NCBI GenBank assembly: GCA_014898415.1
Contig: RCTD01000006.1
Coordinates: forward strand, 744,001 to 808,000
DNA: 64,000 bases
From: Stromatinia cepivora
Lineage: Eukaryota; Ascomycota; Leotiomycetes; Helotiales; Sclerotiniaceae
Reading direction: 5' to 3'
This document shows positions 11,355-24,818 of this stretch, piece after piece. The notes under the pieces were generated by a model that saw only the letters and a program-made list of their open reading frames with translations, did not search any database and was not told the origin of the DNA. The first letter of the stretch is position 1; the number at the start of each line of letters is the position of its first letter. Made by a program: the position numbers and the translations under genes.

Positions 11355-12045
11355 TTTAGGTATTGAATGAATGGAATTGAATTGGATTGAATTGCAGCTG
11401 CACCTTTCTGTTTCCCCTGTTATTTGGTACTTTTGGTATCTTGGCTTACGATATAAAATATATCTCCGATGTGTTGTGATGATCTTTTTGGATGGTTGCT
11501 GGGTCTTTCAATGTACAAGGAGTAAAATTGGTTGATGGAAATAAGAAGATGTGACCAGACGGGGTTATGTGATTGCTCGGGAATATAATCGTAGCTCTAA
11601 TGGTAATTCACTCTTCAATAAAACAAAAAGCGGGGAAATCATCATCCGAACGAAGCAGATAGATATATTCAATTCACGTGATGATATCTATGTGTGGATC
11701 AATATACCATATATACCTAGATGGTGAGATGAAAGTATTGATATCTGATATCTAAAATCTTTGAGTAGAATTTTTATAAAGAATTAGATGAGTAAGGTTA
11801 CGTAAGAATGGGGATATAAGTTAGTCTCCGAGGGAAGTCCGATAAGTTGCATGAACTAATTATTAGTACAGTACTGTGACTGCATCTAGGGTTATCTTTA
11901 ACCCGCTTATGTAATAGACTTATCCTTAACCTTATCTTTTAGTGCTACTTTCATGTCGCGTTATTCACAGACGCGTTGATTCGCGTTTTCGATAAGGAAA
12001 CACAATCAATCCATTCATCGGTTCATGGAATTTTAGATTAATTCA
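11355..12045. promoter_or_regulatory. Divergent promoter region, TF and CTF18
   Basis: 691 bp between divergent start codons. It contains the palindromic core CACGTG (in TTCACGTGATG near 11,676), a potential bHLH/E-box site, and ACGCGT near 11,970, which matches the MluI cell-cycle-box core used by MBF to drive S-phase genes in yeasts. The latter is suggestive next to a replication gene, but both are short words and could be chance. Confidence 0.4.
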
Positions 12046-15000
12046 ATGGAAGTTACTTCAACACCAGATTTACTTCCAACATCCGATCCAGCATTACTAG
12101 AAGATTGGGAGGACTCATTTGATCCTTTGATTTTACCATCACATCCTAAATCGGACGAATTTGAAGCATTCCATTTACTCGAAGAGGAAATTCGGCTTAG
12201 AAAGAATAGAGCAAAGGAGGTTATTCAACATAGAGCTTGGAAAGTTGCTGAGGCATTTCGAAGTGAGGCGGATCATATCCAGGGTAAGGACCCACCTTCT
12301 TGGGAAGACATTGGACAAAATAGTACCGATCCTAATACTATACTTCTACAGAAACACCAGTCCGAATAAAATCCTCGAAGCATCAACACTCCTTTTTCAT
12401 GCCTTCCTCCCCACCAAATCTCAAAATGCCGTTAATATCTTCACCAATTGAATATCCCCAAAGTTCTTCACCACCTCCATTGAAAAGGCCACATTCAGTC
12501 AAAGCCTCGGACCTTAGAAAGCCACTCAAAGTTGGAGGGTTTCTTCTAGATGATGGCTCAGATGTTGAGGACTTTGAACAACCTGCGGCTAAGCGACGAA
12601 TGACCGAGAAAGCAACAGATCCAATTCTGGCATCCAAAGAAAATTCACAAAAAGACTCCGCAAACGAATCTGAAATACAGCCATTGAGTACTAGGCCACG
12701 TCAGACTGTTGGTGGATTCATGATCTATGATGATGACGAAGAGGACGAGGAAGATTCAGGACTGGAGATTTTGCGAGAGACTCGGTTGCCAAAACTTGCC
12801 CCTGGACCTATAACTAATTTCAATGAGGATATAAGTCACACTTCGACATTTCCAGCCTTTTTGAATAACACAACGACAAAAGCTGGAGATATACAGACAT
12901 GTTCGGGGAAATCCTTTTCGATAAATCTAAAGAAGAAGAGTGCAGCTATATCATTTGAGAAATTGGTAGCAGCAAGATCTGTCACGAAAGCTGGACGAGC
13001 GAAGAAAAGTTATTATGGGATAAATATACATGAGTTGGTCGAGGAAGCTTCGAAAGAGACTAAGGCAAAGGAATTGCAAAAAGCTGAAACCCAGAATGAA
13101 ATCATACCTTCAATTGAGAATCTTGTAGGGAAGAAACCACGAAAATCATTGATGTGGACTGAAAAGTATCGAGCAAGACATTTCATGGAACTTTGTGGTG
13201 ATGATCGCACACATCGCCAGGTATTACGATGGCTCAAAGCCTGGGATACTATTGTTTTCCCTAAAGCCGGAAAGCCTAAAGTAGCGCCGACAAAGAAATT
13301 TGGGGAAGTAGATGATGAAAAGCCTCATCGCAAGATTTTAATGCTTACAGGACCACCCGGTCTTGGTAAAACTACTTTGGCTCATGTTTGTGCAAGACAA
13401 GCTGGTTACGAAGTCATGGAAATCAATGCCAGTGATGAACGAAGTCGAGATGTGGTGAAAGGTCGAATTCGAACTAGTGTGGGCACGGAAAACGTCAAGA
13501 CTGGTTCAACTGTTACATCAAAATCTGGGCACGTATCGAAGAATGCCCACCCACTTTGTGTGGTTGTGGATGAAGTTGATGGAGTTGTAGGAGGTGCTGG
13601 TGGATCGGGTGAAGGTGGATTTATCAAGGCCTTGATAGATCTAGTACTTCTGGATCAAAAGAATTCTTCCACGGTGGGCACGAATACCAATTATTCGAAG
13701 AAAAAGAAAGGAGATGATTTTCGACTTCTGAGACCACTAATCTTAATCTGCAACGATGTATATCATCCATCTTTACGACCACTACATAATTCGAGTTTTG
13801 CCGAAGTCATACATATCCGAAAACCACCATTAGACGCTGTTGTTCAGCGAATGCAAACAGTTTTCGAGAAGGAAGGAGTGTCATGTGATAGTGACGCCAT
13901 TCGTCGCCTATGTGAAGCAACATGGGGGATAAGTCCTATGGATTCCAAGAAAGGGGCTGAAGGAACTGGAGAAGGTGATCTACGTAGCATTATGGTAGTA
14001 GGAGAATGGGCAGCAGGAAAACTTAAAACCGAGTCCAAAGGCCAAAGACCTCGCCTAACTCGAAAATGGGTTGAACAGAATATGACTGGTGATCTATCTC
14101 ATGGTGGAGGTGGTTCTCGCGCCGTTGGACGAGGAGGTATTAAAGAAGTTGTGAATCGTGTCTTCCTCGAGGGAGCCGGTTTCCCTCGACCTACAAGTTT
14201 CAAAAACATAATCCCGGATGACACGTTCAATTCAGAGCCCAAAACACAACTTGGTGTCGCTGAACTTGCTCGAAAAGCAGGAATGGAACGCCTCGGATCC
14301 ATGATAGAGACTAGCGGCGACACTGACAGGATCATGACTGATATTTTTGGCGAATATCCCAACCAACCCTTCAACGACGATTCCATTCTTTCTAAACCGG
14401 ATGCTGCATACGAATGGCTGCATTTCCATGATAGTTGTTCATCACGCGTGTTTTCAGGTCAGGAATGGGAATTAGCTGGCTATCTCACCCAACCCATTCT
14501 CGCATGGCATCATCTATTCGCCTCTCCTGCTCGTCATTATTTCCGCTCCGACAATCAACCAAATAAGAAATGGAATAAAAACGACGAAGATGCTGAACCC
14601 CAAACCGAACCTCTACCATTCACCGGCCCTCGCGCCGATTTCTCAGCCTACGAAATGGAAAAATTAAATAGAAGTACAATTCAAGGATTACAAGCTCAAC
14701 TTGATGCGAAACTCCTGAGGAGTTTTAGAAGTTGCGAGGATATCGCTATGGATTTATTACCATATGTAGTTCGCATGATAAGTCCAGATGTGAAACCTAT
14801 TATCGTGGGTGGAAGCGGTGAAACAAAGGGTGTAGCCAGTGTGCGCAAAGATACGGAAAAAAGAATGGTTAAGAGAGCTGTGGATATTATGAGCGAGATT
14901 GGTGTTGTGTATGAAAGGGGCAGGTTAGAGGGTAATGATACTGGCGCGGGAAAATGGGGAGCAAGTGAATGGGTTTACAGGATGGAACCACCGCTTGATA

Positions 15001-15443
15001 CGTTGGTTACGTTCTTGACGTCACCTTCAAAAACAGATGCTACGAGTGTTCGGTATGCGGTGAGACAGGTTCTAGATCAGGAATATCGGAAAAATATTAT
15101 CGTCAGGGAGAATGCGGCGAGACAGGCGAGGTTTAAGGCGGGGAATTTGGATGGAGGGGATGAGGAGTATTCTTTTGAAAAAGCAAAATTTGGGAAGGGG
15201 AAAAGTGAGAAGAAAGTACTGGGGGTGAGTACAGGGAATGAAGTCAAGAAGGATTTCTTCGGGAGGGTATTGGAAGATAGGGGAGTGGGAAGCAGGGATG
15301 GGAATGGGGGAGCGGGAGAGAATAGGGAAAATGAAAAGGGGAGGGGGAAGGAGGAGAAGAAGGTTTGGGTTACGTTTCATGAGGGGTTTTCGAATGCGGT
15401 TCGGAAACCGATTACGGTTGCGGAGTTGATGAGGGGGTTGTAA
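12046..15443 (+). CDS. CTF18: Ctf18, alternative clamp-loader large subunit
   Basis: Two exons, 12046-12283 and 12352-15443, with a 68-bp intron (GTAAGG donor, CTAAT branch, TACAG acceptor); 1,109 codons. Ctf18 replaces Rfc1 in an RFC-like complex with Rfc2-5, Ctf8 and Dcc1; it loads PCNA and supports sister-chromatid cohesion and checkpoint signalling. The N-terminus is acidic and disordered. The AAA+ core begins near residue 345 (LMWTEKYRARHFMELCGDD). Walker A is GPPGLGKTT near 413, followed by EINASDERS; Walker B is VVVDEVDG near 484; sensor 1 is LILICND. The extreme C-terminus (WVTFHEGFSNAVRKPI) is the conserved tail that binds Ctf8-Dcc1. Lengths of 900-1,100 aa are usual in ascomycetes. 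The 3' third contains a G-rich, Lys/Gly-rich stretch of low complexity. Confidence 0.93.
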
Positions 15444-18400
15444 GGGCGCTTGTTGGATGTGGGGGTTGGATTGGATTGGATGCTAGTACTTACTTGTAGT
15501 GTTAGTATTAGATACCTGGAGAAGTACTCTAGTAATGAGTTATGAATATGAAATACTATTGTAAGAATACCATCATATATACACGAGAATGGGAAAGAAT
15601 ATCTTTACCTCCCTCGGTAGACGATATTCTTATCCATTCATCTCAAAATTTCAACGCCAATCCTTATCCAGATGAAAATTCATAACTCTAAATTAAGATC
15701 GTAGAGAAAAATGAAAACCAATCTTTCGCTTGCTTCTCGCTTAGCCAAACCTTCTTTTTCGGGATTATTTTGGAGAGTAATGCGGGATGTAACGACTAAT
15801 AGGAAAGTGCGAGGAGGAGTTTAGAGAGGAGTTTATAGAAATAGAATAGGGGAGAAGGTTCAAGGGGTATACAATTTATTTAGATTTGATTCAACTTTGT
15901 GGTTTGTTAGGATCAAGAAAGTTTGTGTGCTTTTGTTGTGTCACGTTTCAATCATTGGAATAATTACCAGGTCTAGGAAGGAGGCTCGGTAATGAGCTAG
16001 TTCTTAGAGATCTTCCGGCAGTCTACGCCAATTCTTGATCTACGGATCGAACAGCTTTCATTTTTCTTTGCTTCTATCGGATCACAGGAGGCGCATCGAT
16101 ATCGTGAATGATATCGATTTTCTATCCCATAATGATCAGATCAGAGCAAAGATTATCACTCTCATCTGCTATCTAGCAGAATCTTTTCAGCGCTGTCATT
16201 TGGTTCACGATTATGAACTGCTTAGATCCCCACAAGAGAGATACAATTTCGATAATCTCAGTGTAAGTTCGAGCCTATTCTGACTTCCGGAGAAATTAGC
16301 TTCTACCACATTTTCTTCAGCATCGTCCTCATTATCTCCATCTCTGTGGCTTCTAAATTTCGTGAATGCTGGAATCAGAGTTTTATATGTAGATGCGGCT
16401 GAGATTAGCGTCTTTTGGTTGGCTTAAAGTTCTCTCTGTTATATTTTTTCGCGATTAAGTTCGGTGTCAAATACGATGGAACAGCCCACAGTGGAGAAAG
16501 TAGCAGATCTAGAAAAATCGCTGTCTGCCTTTAAGCATCTGCAAACTATACTCCAAAACTTTCACTCCGGCACTTCGCATACATGAAATATTTCAGATAG
16601 CGCGTAAAGCAAATAACAACAATTAGATAGAATCAACAAGCAAGAAACCATGCAGAGTCAACATCGAAAACTTGAAACTCTCTCTCATATTCAACACCAT
16701 ACTTAAAATCTTCTCGTGAACGTTAACAAGAAGACCCAAGCACCCACCAAGTCTCCACAACCATAAATTTTTCGAGTCTGGATTTCACTCTGATACTGAG
16801 GGTTTGATCCAGCAGGAATGCAGGAACCTTATATAAACATCAAAGTTCGTATTTCATGGATCCTCGGCTCTTTTTTTGCATGACCCACACCCCTCTTATT
16901 TTTGATCATATTCACTTTTTGATGATTCATATGCCCAGACGGATACCCCTCATTCTGTCACTTATGGCCTAGTTGTAACTTCTTGTACGTTAATGTTTTA
17001 ACGGAGTCTATTTAAGTAATCCATAGCTTTGAATATAATCTCTTTCAAAGCTCCAAGGGTCGACGGAAGCAGAGATTATGGTGGTATTGGCGAGAGAGCA
17101 TGTCGTTGCTCAGTTCCGTAGTTGTCTGGAGAAATCGCTGTGTAGTTGCCCTGAAATCCAAGTTTCCTCATGGCAATCGTACGAATATTATTAGCTCTGA
17201 TCTTTTTCACTGTCGGTTTATAGGATATTCATGATACATCCCTTGATTTAGGAGTTATCATCTATCTGATCTTCAGATCATATAGAGTAGTCACAGCTGC
17301 TTCAAGTAAAACAAAATTTTCGGTATTATTTCCCCCTGTTTTCTATTGTGTATCTTTGTCAAAGCAACAGACCATCTTCCGCAAAGAGTTCAAAATTTCT
17401 TAGAGTCCACAATCATCTTCGCCTTCTCGTGGCACAAATACACGAGCACTAGACTCAGTTTCTATCTCCTAGGATATCAATGGTCCTTGTGGTTAATCTC
17501 TTTGCATAATATGCAATTATTTAAATCAAATCATTTTGAAATGGTAGAAGTAAAATCGGATTGGGAGCAGGCTTACTGTCCTTCAAGGAGACGCTTTTGC
17601 CGGTTCAATTCTTGGGGAAATGTAGGACACGGTCAGAGGGTATTTGATTTCTAATCTCAAATCTCTCGTCTTTGAGTCTCGTAATTTCACTGCTGTCAAT
17701 AGTGTAATAACCACAGAAACGACAGTAACACTGCATAATCAGCGAGTAGGAGATAAAATCCATCGAAGTGAATACACAGTTGCGTACTCGTACTCCCAAC
17801 CTCCCCCATCTTCACAGCTAGTCCATCGTCCCTCCTTAGATAATCATAGGAATTAACATCTGTGTGTACCTAGGGGATTGCTTTCTTATTCCCTTTCAGC
17901 CTGCCAATTGTTCGGCAAGCAGTTAGCACGGAGATATCTTATGGAGACTATTGATATCCACATCTAATCAATATTCTTCTGTGTTTGTCTATTATCCTCC
18001 CTGGCTGAGTTCACCATCGGGTGGCTCATATGCACGCTTCCATATTCAGTGTTCTTTTCATCCATAGTCTCATTGATCTCTCTTCCTACATACCACTTTT
18101 CGTTATTTTTACAAGTAGTGCTCACTAGAACCTCAATGTGCGTTTATGGATGACATTTCCGTAAATCAATCACCCGAGGCTTACGGGACTCCTGTCACAG
18201 GGCAGAAATATACTCCTCTGCTTTTCAAGAATGACGAGATATGTACAGACTGATTTTTTTTGGACGGCTATGCTAGGGTAACATCGCATAGTATAGCCTC
18301 CGGCCGTAAAAAACGTGGATCGTACTCTATGAGCTGATATTACTTGCTATTTATCTAAATACTCTCAAACGCAAATATTGTGATCTTGATGCGATAGGAT

Positions 18401-21400
18401 ATAAGAGAAATAGGGTTTTGTCATTGGCTGAAGAATTATTTTCGTTGTCTTTTTAGCAATAGTCATGAATTCAGCAACTGTGCTGAGGAAAGACATTGGG
18501 AGCCCAGTACTCATGTGAATTCCCGTATGACCTGTTTCCCTAGCCAATGCTTTCTTCAATATACTCCAAGGGTTGCTCCTGGAGTATTCGAAGCGTTGTA
18601 CTCTTTGCATCAACAGTCCTCTTGAATATGTGACTTATAAATAACTCAAAATCGTTGCCAACGAAGCATACCAAACATTCCCTTGTACATATCCTTGCAA
18701 TGAAATTCACTACTCGTGATTCACACCTCTAATTGCTCTTTCCCAAAATGGCGCTCTATACAAGCGTACTTTCCAAAGAATTTATTAAGCTCACAATCGA
18801 TTTGTACCCTCAATATTATAATGCAAAATTTGCGGTTGAACTGATGTGCATGCAAGGATTAAACCTTGAATGTCTTACTTTACCTTGTACACTGAAGCTT
18901 TCTTGTTCGGGTTGGGTTTAAGCATTGAGTCGTGATGTTGATCTCGTCTTTGAATAATGGCACTCCACTATCTGAATTAATATCGGACATTGAGTTTCTT
19001 ACAAGTTACCTACGTAGTTGTGATCCAAATCTATGATTCATACCAAGGGCCCGGATTTAGAGCAATTCAATCAAAGACCGGAACTCGCGTGACACAGTAA
19101 TAGGTTCATTGACTTAAGTTTGTCTATTCAAGCACTAATTTACCCATGATAAGGACAACACCTAGTCCCTGAAGAACAACTAATTGGACTTTCTGAAGAG
19201 CATTTAATCCAAAAAGAACCCTCCACAGCTGTTTCTACCTCTTCTATAGAACATATTTCCTCCCATCTAAGGACATTCAGCCTCCTTGTACCGCGATCAT
19301 GATACTCATCGTTTATTTATCGCGGAAAGGTGACAAACACAAATGGTATTCACCTGAATATCAATACAATGTTTTATTAATTGAAGTATATCAGAGTCAA
19401 AACCAAGTTGTAACGTGAGTATGGCCCAGAAGTTCGCTGCCTTATTCACTTGTACATATATCGACTTTATTCGCCATCTAGATCGACGGCAATTGATTTC
19501 GTACATTATCAATCTGCGATGAAATTTCTTCTGGGGTTGTCATCGGGATACTTAAGTAAATAAACTTGAAGTGTACATATTGATCATCTAAGCGAGCCCG
19601 TACATGAATCGCTTATTAGATCGAAGCGAGGCGTAGTGAACGAATAAAAAGGGTGAAGTAGATATGAATGTATTCGCGTTCATTGAAACTTGTGTTCAGG
19701 TTGCTGATGCACAACTCTTCAGACAATGCCAAGCATCATTTGTTTAATCAGTGAATGATTCGCACATCCGCTCCTTATTTTCTCGCTATATTCCGTCCAC
19801 GTGGAAATCACTTCCCCCTAGACTCATCTGATCATCCATCTACTTCAATAGATCATTACTCAAAATTCCATATCCGTTCATACACTCGAGGTTGGTCCAA
19901 AATCTCTGAAGATCATGTAAATGAATACGAGTGGGGGGAGCTCTTGCATCAGATGCATAGAGGTTTTGTGTTCGGCTAACTTGGGTTGCGTCAGAGAAAA
20001 TTAACATTGATTTATCCTTAATGAAAAAATGAACATAGGAAGGATAGGAGAGCATTCGCGTTGTCGACTAATACAGAATTTTGCTGTCTTGGATATAAAG
20101 GTTATGGTCTAGATCTGCAAGTTGAGGTATATTAGACGAGAGTCTTGGATGTGACATTGTTGTCGAACTTCAGTCAAGGCACTTGGATCAAACAAAATTA
20201 TCAAGTAATGACATCTGTAGCTTCTTTCGGCTTTCTTACACCTTCCATATCAATCGCGATACGCTTGACTTTTGAATACGGAGCGTTGTTCCACATTTTT
20301 CGAAGCGAATATATTATGGATAGAAGACAGAAGATCGAATGAGGAATTAGCATCTTACAGCTGATACAGTCAGTGAATGTAATGAAGTATAAATTTGCTG
20401 TGCTAGAATGGTATTGGTCACTTGCGAAATCTAGTGCGTATAAATCACGGGGTAAATAGCAGTTAATTGAGCCATGGACTTTTAATACCAAGGTAGAATA
20501 GATGTGAATCTCCACTCATGGTTACATTCACCTCTTGATGATTCACAAGCATATCGTATCTTCCCCCCTTCCCTGACCCGAGCCACTTAACTAATTCACC
20601 ATAGTCTCTATGTACTGTTTCAACTTTCCAGCAATTATCATATTGAGCTCATCTTGCACTCTTCCTTCCAATTTTCGAACCTTTGCATAGCGACTAAGAA
20701 GACCCTACGTGCAAGAGGCAGAAAGCTTGCATCATGGGGCTGCAAAGTACTTGTAGTTAATCCCAGCAGTCATGGTGCTGCACTTCTAGGAACGCCCGAT
20801 GGAAAGGCTGTCCAAGGAGAAGTCAATGGCATGGGATTCTTCAAGTACTTTCGCACTAAAATCTGTATTCGTTCAATTATAAAAAAAACAATATAACTAC
20901 AAAAAAAAGAACCTGAACTCAAATATATTTGTGAACTGGAGCGAAATATTATTTCGTCATTATTGGCTGATACGATTATTTTCTATTGTCAAACATCTAA
21001 CATTGGATTAGAGAAAGGCCTAGAGATATGTTTCTGATGGGACGAAACAGAATGAACCAAATGATCCGTGTAAGCAATAGTATAAATCATTGCACTACTT
21101 CAACTACGTAGTTAACCATTGCTCGCACTGCAAATATCATATAGAGAGCCGCAGTTACAACTTACAACTTACATACCTTCAGGCTCTTACGTACAAACTA
21201 TCCTTATCTGTAGGGTAAGTTTCCATACAAACTGCAGTGAGCACTTCTCTGATAGTGGTATATAAAAGCTGGTCTCACTGTCATTGAATTTCAAAGTTAT
21301 TGCAGACTTTAGACTGTAGTCTTGGTTCTTTGCTGTTTACGCAAAAGTCCTGTAGTTAGGAAGTAGCAGGACCATCTGTAATTTGAAACATAGTATAAGT

Positions 21401-24331
21401 GTCGTTGTAACAACAGTTCCGCAGCGAGATCTCTTTAGTGTCTGAGTATGACGATCATCTTTTACGATGGAATTCCCCCTTTGAGCTGGAAATAGTCGCT
21501 TATATATCAAAATTCATACGTACGTTGATCTCTTTCTTCTGGTCTTCGGATATCGGACATGTATTCACTAGTGATTTGACGGATGCATATGGTGTGCTGA
21601 GACAGAACCAAAAAGATTATAAAAGGGAACGAAAGCTCTTCCAAAGCCAAGACAACGAGTACAGAACCATAGCATCATTATAACAACTCCAGGGGTAAGG
21701 ATTGGATATTTCCACACAGAGCTTCTTTACGTGATTCCATTTTTAAGGTATACAATTCAATCCGTGACAACTCCGGGATTTCGAAAATTGAATTTTATTG
21801 TTGCCAATAACTTAAATGACATACATATCATCACTTTTACACAATTCGGACGAATGTTTGGTTGAGATATACTGAGATGGTTTCTCTAACGTAGAAGTTG
21901 CATCGTGAATGTCACTGATGATGACACCGCGCTCACGAAGTGAACCATCAATCAAAGGAAGAGACTCAATGAGTTTCTCAAGTACGGCTGCCTTTCCTGT
22001 GACACTTTCTGAATTCTATAGTAGAAATCTCAAGTAATTATTTAAACACTTTGCACAATTTCCCAACAAGAGAATAATCCCACTTTTTGCCAGAAATTTG
22101 GATTTACCCGTGGATGATCCACACACCTATGCTATGTGACACTACCTAGGTAGTTTCCCATCACTCCTTTAGAGATCTCTCCGTCCCTTCCAAGACTTGG
22201 TATATAGGACTTCTTTATTATCTCTTTTTGAGGAGTCATCTTCCCAGAGAAATTACAATGGTAACTTCCCATGGTTTTTATGGCTCTAGGCACAGATATA
22301 GGTTGCAGAAGTACAATTTACGACAACTCTCAGTAGCTATCTCAAGAGACACATAGTGCATATTGAGCATGAAGATGTAGGATAAGACATCTAGCTATAG
22401 TAAAGTGTCCTGCTGTATGACGAAATTTGGTCTTGAGAAAGACGGCGACAAAAGATTTACTGATAATGTCAAGTAATAAATAAGATGGCAGCCAGTATGT
22501 TTCATATAATGTGACGAGGTTAATCCATATCAGACGAGCTAGATTATATGAGCGAGTGTAAGGTAATATAAGTCATAAAAACACACCAAAACAGAGCAAA
22601 AGCACAGGACGAGCTCTTTGTTTTTAAATTACAATTTCAAGCTAATGTTGAGATATCCCTTAGAGTGAGCAAAATTCACTCTGCAATTCTCCCTCTCTCA
22701 CGGCGAGTTGTTTACAGGCGCAGAAATGCAGATCTGAAGCCTTTATGCTGATAATGGGAGACCGCGGTGCAGAGCTAAGGGTCTATCTCAAATATCGTCT
22801 AAAGAAACATACTTATGTAAGTTATTTACTCCGCTTCAACATCCGTCTAACAACTTAGAGGCTAAGATTCACAAATCTAGAAGAAATCCTGGCGCTTGCG
22901 TGTGGAGGTGTGGAGTTCAATCCTAGCCATTTTCGTCCAGCTACTGCCAAAACATAGTACCCTAGCAGGGTGGACAGTAGAATGAGGAAGTCTCATTGGC
23001 TCATCGGAACTATAAAAACTAAAATCATCAAGGGCATCTACTACAGAGATGGGAGGCTTACAAGCTCAGCAGTCAGTTTTGATATCAGGTATCATGTCGG
23101 ATCTTGAACATTTGAGATTTGTTGAATGAACTGGCACTCTGATACTGACTGTTCAACATCAAAGCATAACGCGATGAGATGACGGAGTATTTATTCGATA
23201 AGAACCACATCAAGCCATTCGACACACTGTGATTTGGGCGTCTTGGCAAATCAAGCAAATGTTTTTGCATTGCTGGATATTTGTGTTCTATGAATTTAGA
23301 ACCTTTGATCAATCCCAGCTTTGATAAAGATGACCGGTTGTCTTCGTCTGCGCGATGTTTTGTAAGTCTTACCTCGCTTAGGAGGACCTCCTTACCATTT
23401 CAGAAGATGAAATTGCTCTCCAATCTCATCCCAAGGCGTGTTTACCTTCATCAATTCGTTATATGTGTATTGATCTCTTATCATTGACCGATAATTTGCT
23501 TCGGCGTTTCCTCCATAACTGGTTCTCACATTGCGCTTGATTCCGGTACTGGTTCTGATCCTCTAGATGCTGGGAAACCAGTTTTTGGGATAAACATCTA
23601 TTTTAATTGTGATGATGTTGAAACTCTGTTTCGCTTCTTGCTCGCGCTGTCTTTTCCAATGTCCGGGACTTCTCACAACTACATTCCATGGAATTCTTGC
23701 GCCTGTTCTCTTTATCGGACGAGTACTATTGTTGCCTTCTTATTGCCCCGGCTCTTCCTTCTGGCATTCTCCCAGACCGCGATTTGCTCTTCGATAGTAT
23801 TTTTTTTACTCTTGAGAATCTGCTTTGCTTCTTGTTCGCATTCACATTGACAAAATTCGCAGTCAGGTATCTCGCTCGTGTCATTCCTTCTCATCGCCTC
23901 CTCATTCCTCCCATCTCCCCAGCCCTTGCCTTCTATTCAATTATTTCCAATGACGCACTTCTGCCATTCTCCCACATCTCCTCACATCTTGAGACTTCAC
24001 ACCTTGCATGTTCTTCTACTCGTCACGTCGCCAAGCTTGAAATTCCTTATTTGCCTCTTTTGGCGATTCGCCGCAGCGCACGAAGAAGAATGAGGATTTG
24101 GAACACAAGAAATCCAAATAAACGAAAAAGTTGTACCACCATGGCCATTTTCTAAGATCTGACGTCATTATATACATATAAAATACAGTTTGGTTTGAGG
24201 AATTGGAATGACCGCCTGTGTAGCTGAGTGCCGTCGAACGTTAACGGCATCTTGCGAAGATATCACATCATTGGATCGTAGCATTTCATATATGATTTCT
24301 AATTGAACGACCATATATGCAAGTTTGGAGT
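15444..24331. other. Gene desert, left part
   Basis: About 8.9 kb after the CTF18 stop with no supportable protein gene. Frames are short (under about 110 codons), lack family features, and show no consistent codon bias. Composition is ordinary rather than RIP-like. One segment near 16,035-16,356 has exon-like structure and is described separately. A weak imperfect hairpin sits near 18,247-18,313. Nothing else stands out. Confidence 0.55.
16085..16356 (+). other. Orphan exon-like segment (possible small transcript)
   Basis: An open stretch lies between an acceptor-like CACAG (near 16,088) and a perfect GTAAGT donor at 16,263. 58 bp after the donor starts there is a pyrimidine-rich TTTTCTTCAG acceptor at 16,311-16,320, with CTGAC as a possible branch. 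Splicing keeps the frame to a stop at 16,356. There is no in-frame ATG in the segment, so an upstream exon would be needed. It could be a small gene, a non-coding transcript or chance. Confidence 0.15.
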
Positions 24332-24818
24332 CTTTGACGTAGGCTGCGCAACGGTTACCCGCGGGGCGGATAATGGTTCTGGTGGATAATCTGTGGATAA
24401 TTCATTGGTGAGGTGGATAATTGAAGAATCTGAATGGGTATTTATAGATATCTATTATTTATAGATTGATGAATAATCTGTAAATAATTTGTGGATTGAT
24501 AGATATTCGTTTATTTTTGAAAACTATTCTTATATTATTATTTTAATTTTTATATTAATCTTTATAAATTATATAAATAATTTATTAATCTGTGGATTAT
24601 TTGTGGATAATCTATAAATATTCATTTATTTATGAATTGATAGATTATCTGTAAATAATTTATAAATAATTTATAAATAATTTATACAGAGTGGATTATT
24701 TTAAAATCTTAATGGATAATCTGTAAAGTGGATAATACCCTCAATGGATTATCTACGGGGCAGATTATCTATGGATATCCGTGGATGGCGGATAATTTAT
24801 GTGCAGCCTACTTTGACG
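24332..24818. mobile_element. hAT-like MITE with 8-bp target duplication
   Basis: The element body is 24,340-24,810 (471 bp). Its ends are inverted: the left end reads TAGGCTGCGCA and the reverse complement of the right end reads TAGGCTGCACA (10 of 11 matching). Both sides are flanked by the same octamer CTTTGACG (24,332-24,339 and 24,811-24,818). An 8-bp duplication and TA-G-G-type termini are hallmarks of the hAT superfamily. There is no transposase frame, so it would be non-autonomous. The interior is AT-rich and packed with GGATAAT/ATTATCC words, especially near both ends, which resemble the subterminal transposase-binding repeats of hAT elements. The structure is directly visible; the family is an inference. 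Confidence 0.82.

Noticed and set aside
18247..18313. Imperfect hairpin around GGCTATGC
   Set aside because: Arms contain several mismatches and gaps, there is no target duplication, and the stem is too weak to call an element.
22900..22950. GTTCAATCC, T-loop-like word
   Set aside because: No paired acceptor stem or anticodon arm could be built around it.
23609..24155. Overlapping open frames of up to 155 codons
   Set aside because: Three frames are open at once because of a CT-rich composition. No family features, no fitting splice sites, no codon preference.
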